Positions 1 through 10,042 of a stretch of DNA of 64,000 nucleotides are shown piece by piece. The position numbers and the translations under genes are program-made. Source of the stretch: Pseudomonadota bacterium (GTDB lineage Bacteria > Pseudomonadota > Alphaproteobacteria > Rhizobiales > Xanthobacteraceae); assembly GCA_023435725.1 (NCBI GenBank), contig JAEYRD010000107.1, positions 56,805 through 120,804 on the forward strand, given 5' to 3'. How positions within the stretch are numbered: the first letter of the stretch is position 1; each line of letters starts with the position of its first letter. The notes under the pieces were generated by a model. That model was not told the DNA's origin, made no database searches, and saw only the letters and a program-made list of their open reading frames with translations.

Positions 1-68
1 ACGATGCCGCCGCGCTTGTGCGGCATCGGGCGCGTCTTCGGCGTCTGGGTGCGATCGAGACCGGTCAT
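1..68 (-). CDS. ftsA: FtsA cell division protein, N-terminal fragment
   Basis: Only the first 22 codons are in the window; the gene continues past position 1. The start reads MTGLDRTQTPKTRP, which I recognise as the usual beginning of rhizobial FtsA, the actin-like protein that tethers the FtsZ ring to the membrane. The ATG overlaps the TGA of ftsQ by four bases (ATGA), which suggests translational coupling. The position directly after ftsQ is the normal place for ftsA in the dcw cluster. The catalytic actin-fold motifs lie outside the window, so the call rests on the N-terminus and synteny. Confidence 0.85.
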   Translation of the reverse strand, partial: MTGLDRTQTPKTRPMPHKRGGI

Positions 69-1087
69 GCGGAATCCCCGGCCTTCTTCTTTTTCTTGTC
101 CTTGAACTGATCCTCGCGCGCCTTGGCGGCGTCGTCGGACAGCTGCACCACCAGCCGATCGGGCAGGCGCATGTCGACGGCGACGATATCGCGGGAGAAC
201 AGCTTGTCATCCTTGTCGAGCTTGGAGAGCATCGCGAGCGCGTTGCCGACGTCCTGCTCGGGCAGGCGGATGTCGAGGCCGTCCTTGAGCCGCAGGTTCC
301 AGCGCCTCTCGCCGACGAAGATCGCAGCCTTGGTCACCGAATTGACCTGCGGATACCGCGCCAGCAGGGCGAGGAAGTCGCGTGCCTGGGTTTCGGCGCC
401 CTTGCCGACCACGAGCGGCAGCGACAGGAACCGGCGGGAGACATAGGGTTCGAGCACGGCGCCGTCCTCGGCGATGACGGAGAGCCGGCCGGCCTCCTGC
501 CACAGCGCGAACGCCTTGCGCTCGGTGAGCTCGATCATGAGCTGGCCCGGATAGAGCTTCAGCACGGTCGCATCTGCGATCCAGGGATTGGCCTTGAGCT
601 TGTCGCGCACGGCGTCGGCATCGAGGAACAGCAGCGAGGAACGGCCGCTGACGCCGCCAATCGCGAGGATCTCGTCCTGAGTGAGCTGCTTGCGGCCGTT
701 GATCACGACCGAGGCGATGCGGAAGCCGGCGGAATTGGCCATCGCGTTACGGGCATCGCTGACCGCGGCGATGAAGTCCTGGAGATGGCCGCCCTTGACG
801 ATGCCGAAGCCGCAGCTTCCGATCAGCAGCAGCACGGTCATGCTGATTCCGACCCGGCGCGGCAGGTAGCGCTCGACCAGCGCGACGACGCGCGGCGGCG
901 GCTCGCGTTCGATGACGGCTTTGGCCTTGGTCTTGGCCCTGATCTTGGCGGCGGCGCGCGACTCCTCGCGCTTGTCCCGCACCCACTCGCGCAGAAGCAC
1001 GACCGCTCCGATAGCGGCCGCCTTCAGGTCAGCTTGGGGCCTCAGCGATCTGAAAAGCGACCGGGTGAGGCTTCCTGCACGATCCAT
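65..1087 (-). CDS. ftsQ: Cell division protein FtsQ
   Basis: Bitopic divisome protein of 340 residues that links early (FtsA/FtsZ) and late (FtsL, FtsW, FtsI) division proteins in the periplasm. A long basic cytoplasmic tail (about 1-78) is followed by one membrane segment near 80-97, a POTRA domain (about 121-190, containing the WIADATVLKLYPG stretch typical of the family) and the FtsQ/DivIB domain (about 195-310). The C-terminus is unusually lysine-rich (five consecutive Lys near residue 330). It lies upstream of ftsA with a 4-base overlap and is separated from ddl by a 349-base gap that may hold its own promoter. Confidence 0.93.
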   Translation of the reverse strand: MDRAGSLTRSLFRSLRPQADLKAAAIGAVVLLREWVRDKREESRAAAKIRAKTKAKAVIEREPPPRVVALVERYLPRRVGISMTVLLLIGSCGFGIVKGGHLQDFIAAVSDARNAMANSAGFRIASVVINGRKQLTQDEILAIGGVSGRSSLLFLDADAVRDKLKANPWIADATVLKLYPGQLMIELTERKAFALWQEAGRLSVIAEDGAVLEPYVSRRFLSLPLVVGKGAETQARDFLALLARYPQVNSVTKAAIFVGERRWNLRLKDGLDIRLPEQDVGNALAMLSKLDKDDKLFSRDIVAVDMRLPDRLVVQLSDDAAKAREDQFKDKKKKKAGDSA

Positions 1088-1436
1088 TGCACGAGCTCGT
1101 CAACAGTTTGCCCGCGACATCGCGCGGGTTCTGGCGAACATGACGTGTCGAACTTGCCGGGCCGGGTGCTGGTCTTCAGCAGAAGAAGCCTCTCCCCTTC
1201 AAAGCATGCGCTGGAGGTGACATCACCCACCACAGCTCACGCGCCGGCAGCCAAAACGCCATATGCGCCGCCAGCGTTAACCTTCCGACGTCCTGGTAAA
1301 CAAAAGGTAAAGTTCGTTAACGTCTGGCGCTTTTTGCCCCGCAATTTGAGGCCTTTATGCCGAGATGACCGGCATTTTACCGGTTTTGGGCCCCAAAATG
1401 GGCCCTTTCGCCCGTCTGGCCGTTAACCAGTCCTAA
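1088..1436. promoter_or_regulatory. ddl-ftsQ intergenic region, probable ftsQA promoter region
   Basis: A 349-base gap without a supported gene inside an otherwise compact cluster. It is AT-richer than its surroundings around 1270-1330 and holds two gttaacg sites on the minus strand (about 1274 and 1316), two tttacc motifs 11 bases apart between them, and hairpins near 1376-1410 (ttttggg/cccaaaa and accgg/ccggt). In Caulobacter, ftsQA is transcribed from its own cell-cycle promoter in this position. The TTAAC-like boxes resemble weak CtrA half-sites, but no full TTAA-N7-TTAA site was found, so the promoter is an inference. Confidence 0.35.
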
Positions 1437-2429
1437 TTATTTCCGCACCCGCTGTTCCGCGAGCTCGACCAGGCCGCGCAGGAAGTCGACGAACTCGATG
1501 CCCTCGGCTTTCAGCGCCTTGGGGTAGAGCGAGGACTTGGTCAGCCCGGGCAGCGTGTTGGTTTCGAGATAGACCAGGCCCTTGTCCGAGACGATGAAGT
1601 CCGAGCGGGAGTAGCCGGTGCAGGACATCGCGCGATGGGCCAGCATAGCCTGCTCCTTCAGCGCGGCAGTGATCTCGGGTGCGAAACGACCGGGGCAGAT
1701 CTCCTGGGTGGACTTCAAGAGATATTTCGCCGCGTAATCGAAATTGCCCTCGCCCGGAATGATCTCGATCGGCGGCAGCGAGATGATCGACCCGTCAGGC
1801 CGCTCCAGCACGCCGCAGGTCGCCTCGACGCCGGCGATGTAGGGCTCGATCACATACTCTTCGTGCTTGGCTGCATTGCGGACGGCGACGAGATCCTGCT
1901 TCGCATTGACGAAGATCAGGCCATAGCTCGACCCGTCGCGCGCCGGCTTTGCGATCAGCCGCCCGTATTCGGCGAAGCCCTCGTCGATCTTGTCCAGAGC
2001 AACGTTTGCCGGTGGCGTCACGCCGCCGAGCGCGGCGAACCGCTTCGCCGCAATCTTGTCGAAGGCCAGATGCGAGGAGGCCGAGCCCGAGCCGGTGAAG
2101 GGCACGCCGCGCGCCTCGCACATCACCTGCAATTCGCCGTTCTCGGCGCGGCCACCATGCAGGCCGAGCACCAGCACGCGGCCTTCCGCCTTGGCCCGGT
2201 CGAGCGCCTGCTCCAGCGGAATGCCTGATGTGCCGGGCTTGAACTCGTCCTCGAACGGTCGGACATGTTCCAGCAGCTGCCTGGACTCAACGACATGCAC
2301 CTTGTCCCCGACGTCCCACCACCAGAGCTCGGCCTCAGGCAGCGCCTGATGCAGCGCCTGGGCTGACGCGACGGAAACCAGACGTTCGCGGTTGGAGCCG
2401 CCGAAGAGGATGGTGATGCGCATGTTCAT
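1437..2429 (-). CDS. ddl: D-alanine--D-alanine ligase
   Basis: ATP-grasp ligase of 330 residues that joins two D-Ala molecules to make the D-Ala-D-Ala end of the muropeptide. Visible motifs are an N-terminal ILFGGSNRERLVSVASA loop, GSGSASSHLAFDK in the ATP-binding part, and ETNTLPGLTKSS, the Mg/ATP-binding signature near the C-terminus. The start was set at the MNMRITILFGG methionine; ATG at 2423 is an alternative. A longer frame runs upstream to 2537, but those extra codons are a translated palindromic repeat and overlap murB, so they were rejected. It sits between murB and ftsQ as in other alphaproteobacterial dcw clusters. Confidence 0.93.
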   Translation of the reverse strand: MNMRITILFGGSNRERLVSVASAQALHQALPEAELWWWDVGDKVHVVESRQLLEHVRPFEDEFKPGTSGIPLEQALDRAKAEGRVLVLGLHGGRAENGELQVMCEARGVPFTGSGSASSHLAFDKIAAKRFAALGGVTPPANVALDKIDEGFAEYGRLIAKPARDGSSYGLIFVNAKQDLVAVRNAAKHEEYVIEPYIAGVEATCGVLERPDGSIISLPPIEIIPGEGNFDYAAKYLLKSTQEICPGRFAPEITAALKEQAMLAHRAMSCTGYSRSDFIVSDKGLVYLETNTLPGLTKSSLYPKALKAEGIEFVDFLRGLVELAEQRVRK

Positions 2430-2449
2430 AGTCCGCAATCTCTCCAATT

Positions 2450-2492
2450 CGTCATTCCGGGGCGCGACGAAGTCGCGAGCCCCGGAATGACG
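2450..2492. repeat. Palindromic repeat between murB and ddl
   Basis: Inverted repeat with arms cgtcattccggggcgcgac and gtcgcgagccccggaatgacg around three bases. It would fold into a strong hairpin in the murB-ddl transcript. A longer relative with the same ends lies at 52781-52888. Confidence 0.85.
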
Positions 2493-2496
2493 GTGA

Positions 2497-3414
2497 TCAT
2501 GAAACCCCGATCCGCTTGATTTCCCAGTGGAGCTCAATTCCGGAATTCGCCTTGACGCGTTCGCGCACGGTCTCGCCGAGCATCTCGATGTCGTGCGCGG
2601 TGGCTTCGCCCGTGTTGATCAGGAAATTGCAGTGCATCTCCGACACCTGAGCGCCGCCGACGCGCAGGCCCCGGCAGCCGGCAGCGTCGACCAGCTTCCA
2701 GGCGGAATGGCCGGGCGGATTCTTGAAGGTCGAGCCGCCGGTCTTTTCGCGGATCGGTTGCGCCGTCTCGCGGTGGCTCTGCACCTCCACCATGCGCGCG
2801 CGGATCGCCTCCGCATCCCTGATCTCGCCGCGGAAGCGTGCGGAGGTGAAGATGATGGAGGGATCGACACCGCTGTTGCGGTAGACGAATTTCATGTCGG
2901 CGTTGGAGAAGACGTGCTTCGCGCCGTCGCGCCCGACGCCTCGGGCCTCGATCAGCACGTCCTTGGTCTCGCCGCCATTGGCCCCCGCATTCATGCGCAG
3001 CGCGCCGCCGATCGTGCCGGGAATGCCGAAGTAGAATTCGAGCCCACCGATGTTGGCCGAAGCCGCTACTTCCGCCACGCGCTTGTCGAGCGCGGCAGCG
3101 CCTGCAGTGACGATATCGCCGCTCGCACTTGCTTCCCCAAAGGCGCGCGGCGCGAGCCGGATGACGACGCCCGCGATGCCGCCGTCGCGCACGATCAGAT
3201 TGGAGCCGACACCGACGACATAGACCGGGATGTCGCTGGCGAGATGCGAGAGGAAATAGGCGAGATCGTCCTCGTCCGCCGGCGTGAACAGCACCTGTGC
3301 GGGACCGCCGACGCGAAACCAGGTGAGCTCGGCGAGCGACTGGTTGGCGAGCAGCCGGCCACGCAGATCAGGCATCGCGGCTTTGAGAGCGGGCGTGATG
3401 TCGGGGAAGCTCAC
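2497..3414 (-). CDS. murB: UDP-N-acetylmuramate dehydrogenase (MurB)
   Basis: FAD enzyme of 305 residues that reduces UDP-GlcNAc-enolpyruvate to UDP-MurNAc with NADPH in the cytoplasm. The FAD_binding_4 fold shows [13 protein letters not shown] (pyrophosphate loop) and [16 protein letters not shown]; the C-terminal MurB domain has the STFKNPPG segment with the catalytic serine and ends with [11 protein letters not shown]. The length and the lack of the extra C-terminal insert fit type II MurB more than the E. coli type I enzyme. The start is four bases from the murC stop, so the two are surely cotranscribed. Confidence 0.95.
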   Translation of the reverse strand: MSFPDITPALKAAMPDLRGRLLANQSLAELTWFRVGGPAQVLFTPADEDDLAYFLSHLASDIPVYVVGVGSNLIVRDGGIAGVVIRLAPRAFGEASASGDIVTAGAAALDKRVAEVAASANIGGLEFYFGIPGTIGGALRMNAGANGGETKDVLIEARGVGRDGAKHVFSNADMKFVYRNSGVDPSIIFTSARFRGEIRDAEAIRARMVEVQSHRETAQPIREKTGGSTFKNPPGHSAWKLVDAAGCRGLRVGGAQVSEMHCNFLINTGEATAHDIEMLGETVRERVKANSGIELHWEIKRIGVS

Positions 3415-3418
3415 CGCC

Positions 3419-4822
3419 CTACCCCAGCGCCTTCAATTGGTCCGGCAGCGCATACGCCCATTGCGTGATGTTGCCGGCACCGAGGCACACGACGAGATCG
3501 CCGGACTTCGCAAGTCCCTTGATGATGCCCGCGAGTTCGGAGGCCGACGGCAGCGGGATCACCTCGCGATGGCCGTGCGCGCGCAGGCCCGCGACGAAAT
3601 GATCGCGGTCGACGCCTTCGATCGGGGCCTCGCCTGCGGCATAGACGTCGGCGACGATCACCGCATCAGCATCGTTGAAGCAGGTGCAAAATTCCTCGAA
3701 CAGCGATTGCAGGCGGGTGTAGCGATGCGGCTGCACCACGGCGATGATCTTGCCGTTGGTGGACTCCCGCGCCGCCTTCAGCACTGCCGCGATCTCGACG
3801 GGGTGGTGGCCGTAATCATCGATCACGGTAACGCCGTTCCATTCGCCGGTCTTGGTGAAGCGGCGCTTGACGCCGCCAAAGCCCGCGATCGCCTTGCGGA
3901 TGGCCTCGTCGGAGACGCCGAGCTCGCGCGCAACCGCAATCGCGGCCGTCGCATTCGAGGCGTTGTGGCGTCCCGGCATCGGCAACACGAGATCTGCGAT
4001 CTCGTGCATTGCGCCAGTCTTGCGATTGCGGAACGCGACCTTGAACTTCGATCCGCCGCCCATCGGGGTGAGATCGGCCAGCCGCACATCGGCCTGCGGA
4101 TTTTCGCCATAGGTGATGATGCGGCGATCCTCGATCTTGCCGACGAGGCTCTGCACCACGGGGTGATCGATGCACATCACGGCGAAGCCGTAGAACGGCA
4201 GGTTCTCGACGAAATGACGGAACGCGTCCTGCACGGCGTCGAAGGTCTTGAAGTGATCGAGATGTTCAGGATCGACATTGGTGACGATTGCAACATCCGT
4301 CGGCAACTTCAGGAACGTGCCGTCGCTCTCGTCGGCCTCCACCACCATCCATTCGCCGGCGCCGAGCCGCGCGTTGGAGCCGTAGGCGTTGATGATGCCA
4401 CCGTTGATCACGGTGGGATCGAGCCCACCGGCATCGAGCAGCGTTGCGACCATCGTCGTCGTCGTGGTCTTGCCATGCGTGCCGGCGATGGCGACGCAGC
4501 TCTTCAGCCGCATCAGCTCGGCCAGCATCTCGGCGCGGCGCACCACGGGAATGCGCCGTTCGCGCGCCGCCATCAGTTCCGGATTGTCGCGCTTGATCGC
4601 GCTGGAGACCACGACGACCTCGGCACCATCGACGTTCTCGGCCTTGTGGCCGACCGAGACCTTCGCGCCCTTCTTGCGCAGCCGATCGAGATTGTAATTG
4701 TCGGAGGCGTCCGAGCCCTGCACGGCATAGCCGAGATTGACCAGCACCTCGGCGATGCCGCTCATGCCGATCCCGCCGATCCCGACGAAGTGGATGGGTC
4801 CGATCTCGCGCGGCAGTCTCAT
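3419..4822 (-). CDS. murC: UDP-N-acetylmuramate--L-alanine ligase (MurC)
   Basis: Mur ligase of 467 residues adding L-Ala to UDP-MurNAc with ATP. The N-terminal Rossmann part has [14 protein letters not shown] (about 11-24), the central domain the P-loop GTHGKTT at about 114-120, and the C-terminal domain starts with the [12 protein letters not shown] motif typical of MurC. The start [12 protein letters not shown] was chosen over an upstream in-frame ATG at 4879 because the family begins there and the extra 19 codons look non-coding. Gap to murG is 120 bases with no clear signal. Confidence 0.95.
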   Translation of the reverse strand: MRLPREIGPIHFVGIGGIGMSGIAEVLVNLGYAVQGSDASDNYNLDRLRKKGAKVSVGHKAENVDGAEVVVVSSAIKRDNPELMAARERRIPVVRRAEMLAELMRLKSCVAIAGTHGKTTTTTMVATLLDAGGLDPTVINGGIINAYGSNARLGAGEWMVVEADESDGTFLKLPTDVAIVTNVDPEHLDHFKTFDAVQDAFRHFVENLPFYGFAVMCIDHPVVQSLVGKIEDRRIITYGENPQADVRLADLTPMGGGSKFKVAFRNRKTGAMHEIADLVLPMPGRHNASNATAAIAVARELGVSDEAIRKAIAGFGGVKRRFTKTGEWNGVTVIDDYGHHPVEIAAVLKAARESTNGKIIAVVQPHRYTRLQSLFEEFCTCFNDADAVIVADVYAAGEAPIEGVDRDHFVAGLRAHGHREVIPLPSASELAGIIKGLAKSGDLVVCLGAGNITQWAYALPDQLKALG

Positions 4823-4942
4823 GCTCTGTTCCCTGACATCGCCGCCTGAAGGACGGCATCTGGCGAAGATCACGGCCAAATCAGCCGCGCCTTTCCTACT
4901 GGATGCCCCGCTTTAGAAGGCGAAGACAAGGGCTTTTTCGCG

Positions 4943-6043
4943 TCAGATTCCCGCGACTTTGACCACAAGATCGGCCAGATGTTCGGCCGCATCGAGCCGC
5001 CCGGCGCCGCGGGCGGCCCGCGCCATGGTCGCAAGGCGCGCAGGCTCGGCGGCGAAGGCGGATATCTCGGCCGCCAGGCGATCGGAGGTGAACTCGGTCT
5101 GCGGGATACGGATCGCACCGTCGACCTTGGCCAGCACGCCGGCGTTGGCGAACTGGTCCTGGTCGATCGAGCCCGGCAGCGGCACCAGGATCGAGGGTCG
5201 TCCGATCGCGGCGAGCTCGGCCACGGTACCGGCGCCGGAACGCGACACCACCAGATGGTTGGAGGCGAGCCGCGCCGGAAGATCCGTGAAGAACGGCGCG
5301 AGCTCTGCATTGATCTTTAGCTTGTCGTAGACCGCGCGCACGCGCGTCATGTCCTCATCGCGCACCTGCTGGGTGAGGACGAGCCGGCCCCACAGTGCAG
5401 GCTCGAGGCGCTCGATCGCGCCCGGCACGATGTCGGCCATGATGCGCGCGCCCTGGCTGCCGCCGACGACGAGCAGGCGAAGCGGGCCGTTCACCTCGGG
5501 CGCTGCATATTTCACGGCAGCCGCCGCAAGGATTGCCGGCCTCATCGGCGTGCCGACCGTCGTGGTCTTGCCTGATAGCGCCGGATCGCGGTCGAGCTCG
5601 CCGGGTAACGACGTCGCAATCGCGCGAACGCGGCTCGACAGGAAACGGTTGGCGCGGCCGAGCACCGCATTGGCCTCGTGAATGATGCTGGGCACACCGG
5701 CGAACTTCGCTGCGACCAGCGGCGGCAGCGTCGGATAGCCGCCGAAGCCGACGACGGCGACGGGCTTCAACCGCTTGATCAGGCGATACGCAGAGAGCGT
5801 GCCGACGGCCAGCGCGAGACCGGCATAGGCGAGCTGGAACGGATTGCGCCCGCGCGCGGTCTCGCTCGAGACGACGTCGATCATGTCCTTGCTGAACAGC
5901 CCGCTATAGCGCAGCGCCCGGTCGTCCGTGACGAGGCGGACGCGAAAGCCGCGCCGGATCAGTTCGACGGCAAGCGCCTCGGCCGGAAACAGGTGGCCAC
6001 CGGTGCCGCCCGCGGCGAGAAGAATCAGGGGGGACGCGTCCAT
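4943..6043 (-). CDS. murG: MurG, lipid II-forming GlcNAc transferase
   Basis: GT28 glycosyltransferase of 366 residues at the inner face of the membrane; it transfers GlcNAc from UDP-GlcNAc to lipid I, making lipid II. Motifs: the N-terminal GGTGGH glycine loop (about 12-17), HEANAVLGRANRFL, and the donor-binding loop VVGGSQGARI followed by SRSGAGTVAELAAIGRPS. The start is MDASPLILLAAGG; the longer frame to 6094 encodes LRFARND, the translation of a palindromic repeat end, and was rejected. It follows ftsW across the repeat at 6071-6185. Confidence 0.95.
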   Translation of the reverse strand: MDASPLILLAAGGTGGHLFPAEALAVELIRRGFRVRLVTDDRALRYSGLFSKDMIDVVSSETARGRNPFQLAYAGLALAVGTLSAYRLIKRLKPVAVVGFGGYPTLPPLVAAKFAGVPSIIHEANAVLGRANRFLSSRVRAIATSLPGELDRDPALSGKTTTVGTPMRPAILAAAAVKYAAPEVNGPLRLLVVGGSQGARIMADIVPGAIERLEPALWGRLVLTQQVRDEDMTRVRAVYDKLKINAELAPFFTDLPARLASNHLVVSRSGAGTVAELAAIGRPSILVPLPGSIDQDQFANAGVLAKVDGAIRIPQTEFTSDRLAAEISAFAAEPARLATMARAARGAGRLDAAEHLADLVVKVAGI

Positions 6044-6070
6044 GGATAGGCCTTTTACAAGGTCTTTCTG

Positions 6071-6185
6071 GTCATTGCGAGCGAAGCGAAGCAATCCAGA
6101 CTATCTCCGCGGAGACAGACTGGATTGCTTCGTCGCTTCAGTGCAAAATTGCTTTGCAATTTTGTCACGAGCTCCTCGCAATGAC
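6071..6185. repeat. Long palindromic repeat between ftsW and murG (family A)
   Basis: Starts gtcattgcgagcgaagcg and ends cgagctcctcgcaatgac, with an inner pair gcaatccaga / ctggattgc and a second hairpin gcaaaattgc / gcaattttg. The element touches the first base of the ftsW stop. Near-identical copies are at 54238-54356 and, in shorter form, at 17624-17703, 35957-36035 and 62126-62212. Confidence 0.9.
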
Positions 6186-7336
6186 TAAGCGTAGCTGCGC
6201 ATAGCTTCGGCGTGGCCGCTCGCCTCGACCTCGGTGCGCGGGCGCAGCCGCGTCAGGGCCAGCATCATGCCGACGCCATAGGCGAGCGACACGATCGAGG
6301 AGCCGCCATAGGAGATGAAAGGCAGCGTCATGCCCTTGGCCGGAATGAGCTGGAGATTGACCGACATGTTGATCGCCGCCTGCACACCGAACAGGATCGC
6401 AAGGCCGGAGGCCGCGAAGCGCGAGAACATGTCCTCATTGGCATAGGCGCGCGACAACGTGCGGATCACGACGAACGCGAACAGCGCCAGCATCGCAAGG
6501 CACAGCATGATGCCGAACTCTTCGGCGGCGACCGCGAACACGAAATCGGTGTGGCTGTCCGGCAGGCTGCGCTTGGCGATCCCCTCGCCCGGCCCGAGCC
6601 CGAACCAGCCGCCGTTGTAGAAGGCCTCCATCGCGGTATCGACCTGGAAGGTGTCGCCGGAGGCCGGATTCATGAAGCGCTTGATGCGGCCGGCAACGTG
6701 CGGAACGAACAGATAGGCGCTGAACAGGCCGGCCGCGGCGGCGCCCGCGAGGCCGAACACCCAGATCATCCGCATGCCTGCGATGAAGAACAGCGAGCCC
6801 CACACCATCAGGATCAGCATCGTCTGGCCGAAATCGGGCTCCATCACGAGGAGCGATACCAGCATCAGCAACAGCACCAGCGCCATCGAGGTTGCCGGCA
6901 TCTCCGGTCGCTTGGTCGATTCCGCGAACAGCCAGGCGGCGATGACGACGAACGATGGTTTTGCGATTTCTGAGGCCTGGATGTTGACGCCGAGCAGCGT
7001 GATCCAGCGCCGCGAGCCTTTTACCTCGGGGCCGATCGCAAGCGTCACCACGATCAGGATGATGCTGATGGTGAAGATGATCAGCGCGCTTCGGCGGATT
7101 GACCGCGGCGACAGGAAGGACACCCCGAGCAGCACCATGCAGGACGGCGCCAGGAACATCACGTGACGGCTGAAGAAGTGGAAGGGATCGAGCCCGATGC
7201 GGGTCGCAACCGGAGGACTCGCCGCCAGCGACAGGATCACGCCGGTCAGCATCAGCGCCAGGATGGCGCCCATCAACGGCTTGTCGACGGTCCACCACCA
7301 CTCGGAAAAGGGGGTGCGTTCTTCACGGGAGAGCAT
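6185..7336 (-). CDS. ftsW: FtsW, SEDS-family peptidoglycan polymerase
   Basis: Polytopic SEDS protein of 383 residues, about ten membrane segments, that polymerises lipid II at the septum together with FtsI. The conserved region is visible near the C-terminus: NLQLIPAKGMTLPFISYGGSS, plus GPGEGIAKRSLPDSHTDFVFAVAAEEFG in the large loop, both diagnostic for FtsW/RodA. The cluster context selects FtsW over RodA. It ends against a palindromic repeat and begins 190 bases downstream of murD, a gap holding another palindrome. Confidence 0.95.
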   Translation of the reverse strand: MLSREERTPFSEWWWTVDKPLMGAILALMLTGVILSLAASPPVATRIGLDPFHFFSRHVMFLAPSCMVLLGVSFLSPRSIRRSALIIFTISIILIVVTLAIGPEVKGSRRWITLLGVNIQASEIAKPSFVVIAAWLFAESTKRPEMPATSMALVLLLMLVSLLVMEPDFGQTMLILMVWGSLFFIAGMRMIWVFGLAGAAAAGLFSAYLFVPHVAGRIKRFMNPASGDTFQVDTAMEAFYNGGWFGLGPGEGIAKRSLPDSHTDFVFAVAAEEFGIMLCLAMLALFAFVVIRTLSRAYANEDMFSRFAASGLAILFGVQAAINMSVNLQLIPAKGMTLPFISYGGSSIVSLAYGVGMMLALTRLRPRTEVEASGHAEAMRSYA

Positions 7337-7446
7337 GGGCGGCCGCTTTCGGACGGAGGTCCGTCCATTGGTCGCCGACGTTGGTTACCGGGGGGTTAAT
7401 GGGACCGACCAAGTTGTGGAGAGTCTCGTGCCCCGGACGCAGAATT

Positions 7447-7522
7447 GTAGGATGGGTAGAGCGAAGCGAAACCCATCAATTCCACAAGAGCGATGGGTTT
7501 CGCTTCGCTCTACCCATCCTAC
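7447..7522. repeat. Palindromic repeat between murD and ftsW (family B)
   Basis: Nearly perfect inverted repeat with arms beginning gtaggatgggtagagcgaag and ending cttcgctctacccatcctac. It lies in the 191-base murD-ftsW gap, the only clear feature there. No second copy was found in the window. Confidence 0.85.
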
Positions 7523-7527
7523 GGGTC

Positions 7528-8928
7528 TCACACCACCGGCTTCACGCCCGGCAGCGCCTGCACCAGATCGCGAAACGCAGCGCCGCGGATTTCGAAGTTG
7601 CGGTATTGGTCGAAGGAGGCGCAGGCCGGCGACAGCAGCACGACCGCATCCTGCAGGCCCGATGCTTCCGCGTCGCGCGCGGCGTGCTCGACGGCGACGT
7701 CGAGGGTCTGGCTGATTTCGTGTGGCACTTCGCTACCGAGCGTCCCGGAAAACTCCTGCGCGGCCTCGCCGATCAGGTAGGCCTTGCGGATGCGCGGGAA
7801 GAAACCGGTAAGGCTAGTGATGCCGCCCGCCTTCGGCTTGCCGCCGGCGATCCAGAAGATGTCGGCGAAGGACGACAACGCATACGCCGTGGCGTCGGCG
7901 TTGGTGCCCTTGGAGTCGTTGACGAACAGCACGTTGCCGCAGCGGCCGACCTGCTCCATGCGATGCGCGAGACCCGGAAAGCTGCGCAGCCCGTTCTGAA
8001 GCATGTCGAGGCTGATGCCCATCGCAAGCGCGGCGGCGGCAGCGCAGGCCGCGTTCTGCGCGTTGTGCAGGCCGCGCAGCGAACCGATGCCGCCAAGCAT
8101 GGCGACCTCGCTGCGGGCGCCGCCCGAGGCGCGCAGGATGGTGCCGTGCTCGACATAGATGCCGCTCGCCAGCGGATTCCGGACCGAGATGCGCTCGACC
8201 TTCTTGCCGGCGCGGTCGAGACGGTCGGCGATATTACGGCACCAGCCGTCGTCGACGCCGACGATCGCGGTGCCGCCTGCCTGCACGCCGGCGACGAGGC
8301 GCTCCTTCACCGCGGCGTAGTGCTCGATCGTGCCGTGACGGTCGATGTGGTCCTCGCTGACATTGAGCAGGATACCGACGGAGGGATCGAGCGACGGCGT
8401 GAGGTCGATCTGGTAGGATGACATCTCGATGACGTGGACACGGCCCATGCGCGGCGGCTCCAGCGACAGGATCGCAGTGCCGATATTGCCGCCCATCTGG
8501 GTATCGTAGCCGGCAACTTTGGTCAGATGCGCGATCAGCGCCGTCGTGGTGGACTTGCCGTTGGTGCCGGTGATGGCAACGAACGGCGCGTCCGGCGCAT
8601 GCCGCCGCCGCTCGCGGCAGAACAGCTCGATGTCGCCGATCACCTCGACGCCGGCCTCGCGCGCCTTCAGCACGCTCCAGTGCGGCACCGGATGGGTGAG
8701 CGGCACGCCGGGCGCCAGCACGAGGGCCGCGAAATTCGCCCAGGAGACGTTGCGCAGATCCGCGGTGATGAAACCGGCCTGCGCCGCCTTGGCGACGTTC
8801 TCGGCATTGTCGTCGGCGGCGATCACCTCGGCGCCGCCGGCCTTGAGCGCATGGCAGGAAGCGAGCCCCGAGCCGCCGAGGCCGAAAACCGCGACCGTCT
8901 TGCCGGTGAAGGAAGTGACGGGGATCAT
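7528..8928 (-). CDS. murD: UDP-N-acetylmuramoylalanine--D-glutamate ligase (MurD)
   Basis: Mur ligase of 466 residues adding D-Glu to UDP-MurNAc-L-Ala. The first domain has the [13 protein letters not shown] nucleotide-sugar loop, the central domain the P-loop [16 protein letters not shown], then [21 protein letters not shown], and the last domain [18 protein letters not shown], all family signatures. It starts 10 bases downstream of the mraY stop. The protein is about 25 residues longer than the E. coli enzyme, as in other rhizobia. Confidence 0.95.
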   Translation of the reverse strand: MIPVTSFTGKTVAVFGLGGSGLASCHALKAGGAEVIAADDNAENVAKAAQAGFITADLRNVSWANFAALVLAPGVPLTHPVPHWSVLKAREAGVEVIGDIELFCRERRRHAPDAPFVAITGTNGKSTTTALIAHLTKVAGYDTQMGGNIGTAILSLEPPRMGRVHVIEMSSYQIDLTPSLDPSVGILLNVSEDHIDRHGTIEHYAAVKERLVAGVQAGGTAIVGVDDGWCRNIADRLDRAGKKVERISVRNPLASGIYVEHGTILRASGGARSEVAMLGGIGSLRGLHNAQNAACAAAAALAMGISLDMLQNGLRSFPGLAHRMEQVGRCGNVLFVNDSKGTNADATAYALSSFADIFWIAGGKPKAGGITSLTGFFPRIRKAYLIGEAAQEFSGTLGSEVPHEISQTLDVAVEHAARDAEASGLQDAVVLLSPACASFDQYRNFEIRGAAFRDLVQALPGVKPVV

Positions 8929-8938
8929 GGCGTCATCG

Positions 8939-10042
8939 TTACCGCAGCTTCAGCGTCGACAGGCCGGCGAGCGCCAGCATCACCGAGATGATCCAGAAGC
9001 GGATCACGATCTGCGGCTCGGTCCAGCCGAGCTGCTCGAAATGGTGGTGGATCGGCGCCATTCGGAAGATGCGCTTGCCCGTGAGCTTGAACGACACCAC
9101 CTGCACGATGACGGAGACAGCCTCCAGCACGAACAAGCCGCCGATCACCGCGAGCACGATCTCGTGCTTCACCGCGACCGCGATCGCACCCAGCATGCCG
9201 CCGAGCGCAAGCGAACCGGTGTCGCCCATGAAGATCGAGGCCGGCGGCGCGTTGAACCAGAGGAAGCCGAGGCCTGCGCCCAGCAGCGCGCCGCAGAGCA
9301 CCGCGAGTTCGCCGGTGCCGGCGACATATTTGATCTGGAGGTAGTCTGCGAACACCGCGTTGCCGGCGAGATAGGCGATCATCGCAAAGCTCGCGGTCGC
9401 GATCATCACCGGCACGATGGCAAGGCCGTCGAGGCCGTCGGTGAGGTTCACCGCATTGCCGGCGCCGACGATGACGAAGGCACCGAAGACGACGAAGAAC
9501 CAGCCGAAATGCAGCACGGTGTCCTTGAGGAAGGGGATCGTCAGCGCGGTCGACGCGGGATCGCGATTCAGCCGCACCAGCGCGTAGCAGGCGACCAGCG
9601 CGATGATCGCCTCGATCAGCAGGCGAAGCTTGCCGCCGAAGCCGCTCGTGGTCTGCTTGGTCACCTTGAGATAGTCGTCATAGAAGCCGACGAAGCCGAA
9701 GCCGAGCGTCACCGCGAGCACGATCCAGACGTAGGGGTTGAGCGGATTGGCCCACAGCACGGTGCCGACCGTGAGGCCCGACAGGATCATCAGCCCGCCC
9801 ATGGTGGGCGTGCCCTTCTTGGCAAGATGCGATTGGGGACCGTCGGCGCGGATCGGCTGGCCCTTGCCCTGCCGGATGCGCAGATGGTCGATGATCCAGG
9901 GCCCGAACAGGAACACGAACAGCGCGCCGGTGACGACGGCGCCGCCGGTGCGGAAGGTGATGTAGCGGAAGACGTTCAGAACGGTGCGAACCGCACCGAA
10001 ACCCGGAAATGTGTTGGAGAGCTCTATCAGCCAGTAAAACAT
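8939..10042 (-). CDS. mraY: Phospho-MurNAc-pentapeptide transferase (MraY)
   Basis: Membrane enzyme of 367 residues (about ten helices) that moves phospho-MurNAc-pentapeptide onto undecaprenyl phosphate, giving lipid I. Conserved elements: [12 protein letters not shown], the aspartate pair in [34 protein letters not shown] and [11 protein letters not shown]. All presumed catalytic Asp and His residues are present. The ATG directly abuts the stop of a small frame (10043-10240) that fills the gap to murF. Confidence 0.96.
   Translation of the reverse strand: MFYWLIELSNTFPGFGAVRTVLNVFRYITFRTGGAVVTGALFVFLFGPWIIDHLRIRQGKGQPIRADGPQSHLAKKGTPTMGGLMILSGLTVGTVLWANPLNPYVWIVLAVTLGFGFVGFYDDYLKVTKQTTSGFGGKLRLLIEAIIALVACYALVRLNRDPASTALTIPFLKDTVLHFGWFFVVFGAFVIVGAGNAVNLTDGLDGLAIVPVMIATASFAMIAYLAGNAVFADYLQIKYVAGTGELAVLCGALLGAGLGFLWFNAPPASIFMGDTGSLALGGMLGAIAVAVKHEIVLAVIGGLFVLEAVSVIVQVVSFKLTGKRIFRMAPIHHHFEQLGWTEPQIVIRFWIISVMLALAGLSTLKLR

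Noticed and set aside
1376..1412. Hairpins ttttggg/cccaaaa after ddl as terminator
   Set aside because: On the transcribed strand the hairpin is followed by A, not T, residues, so it is not an intrinsic terminator.
2430..2537. N-terminal extension of Ddl
   Set aside because: The extra codons translate a palindromic repeat and overlap murB.
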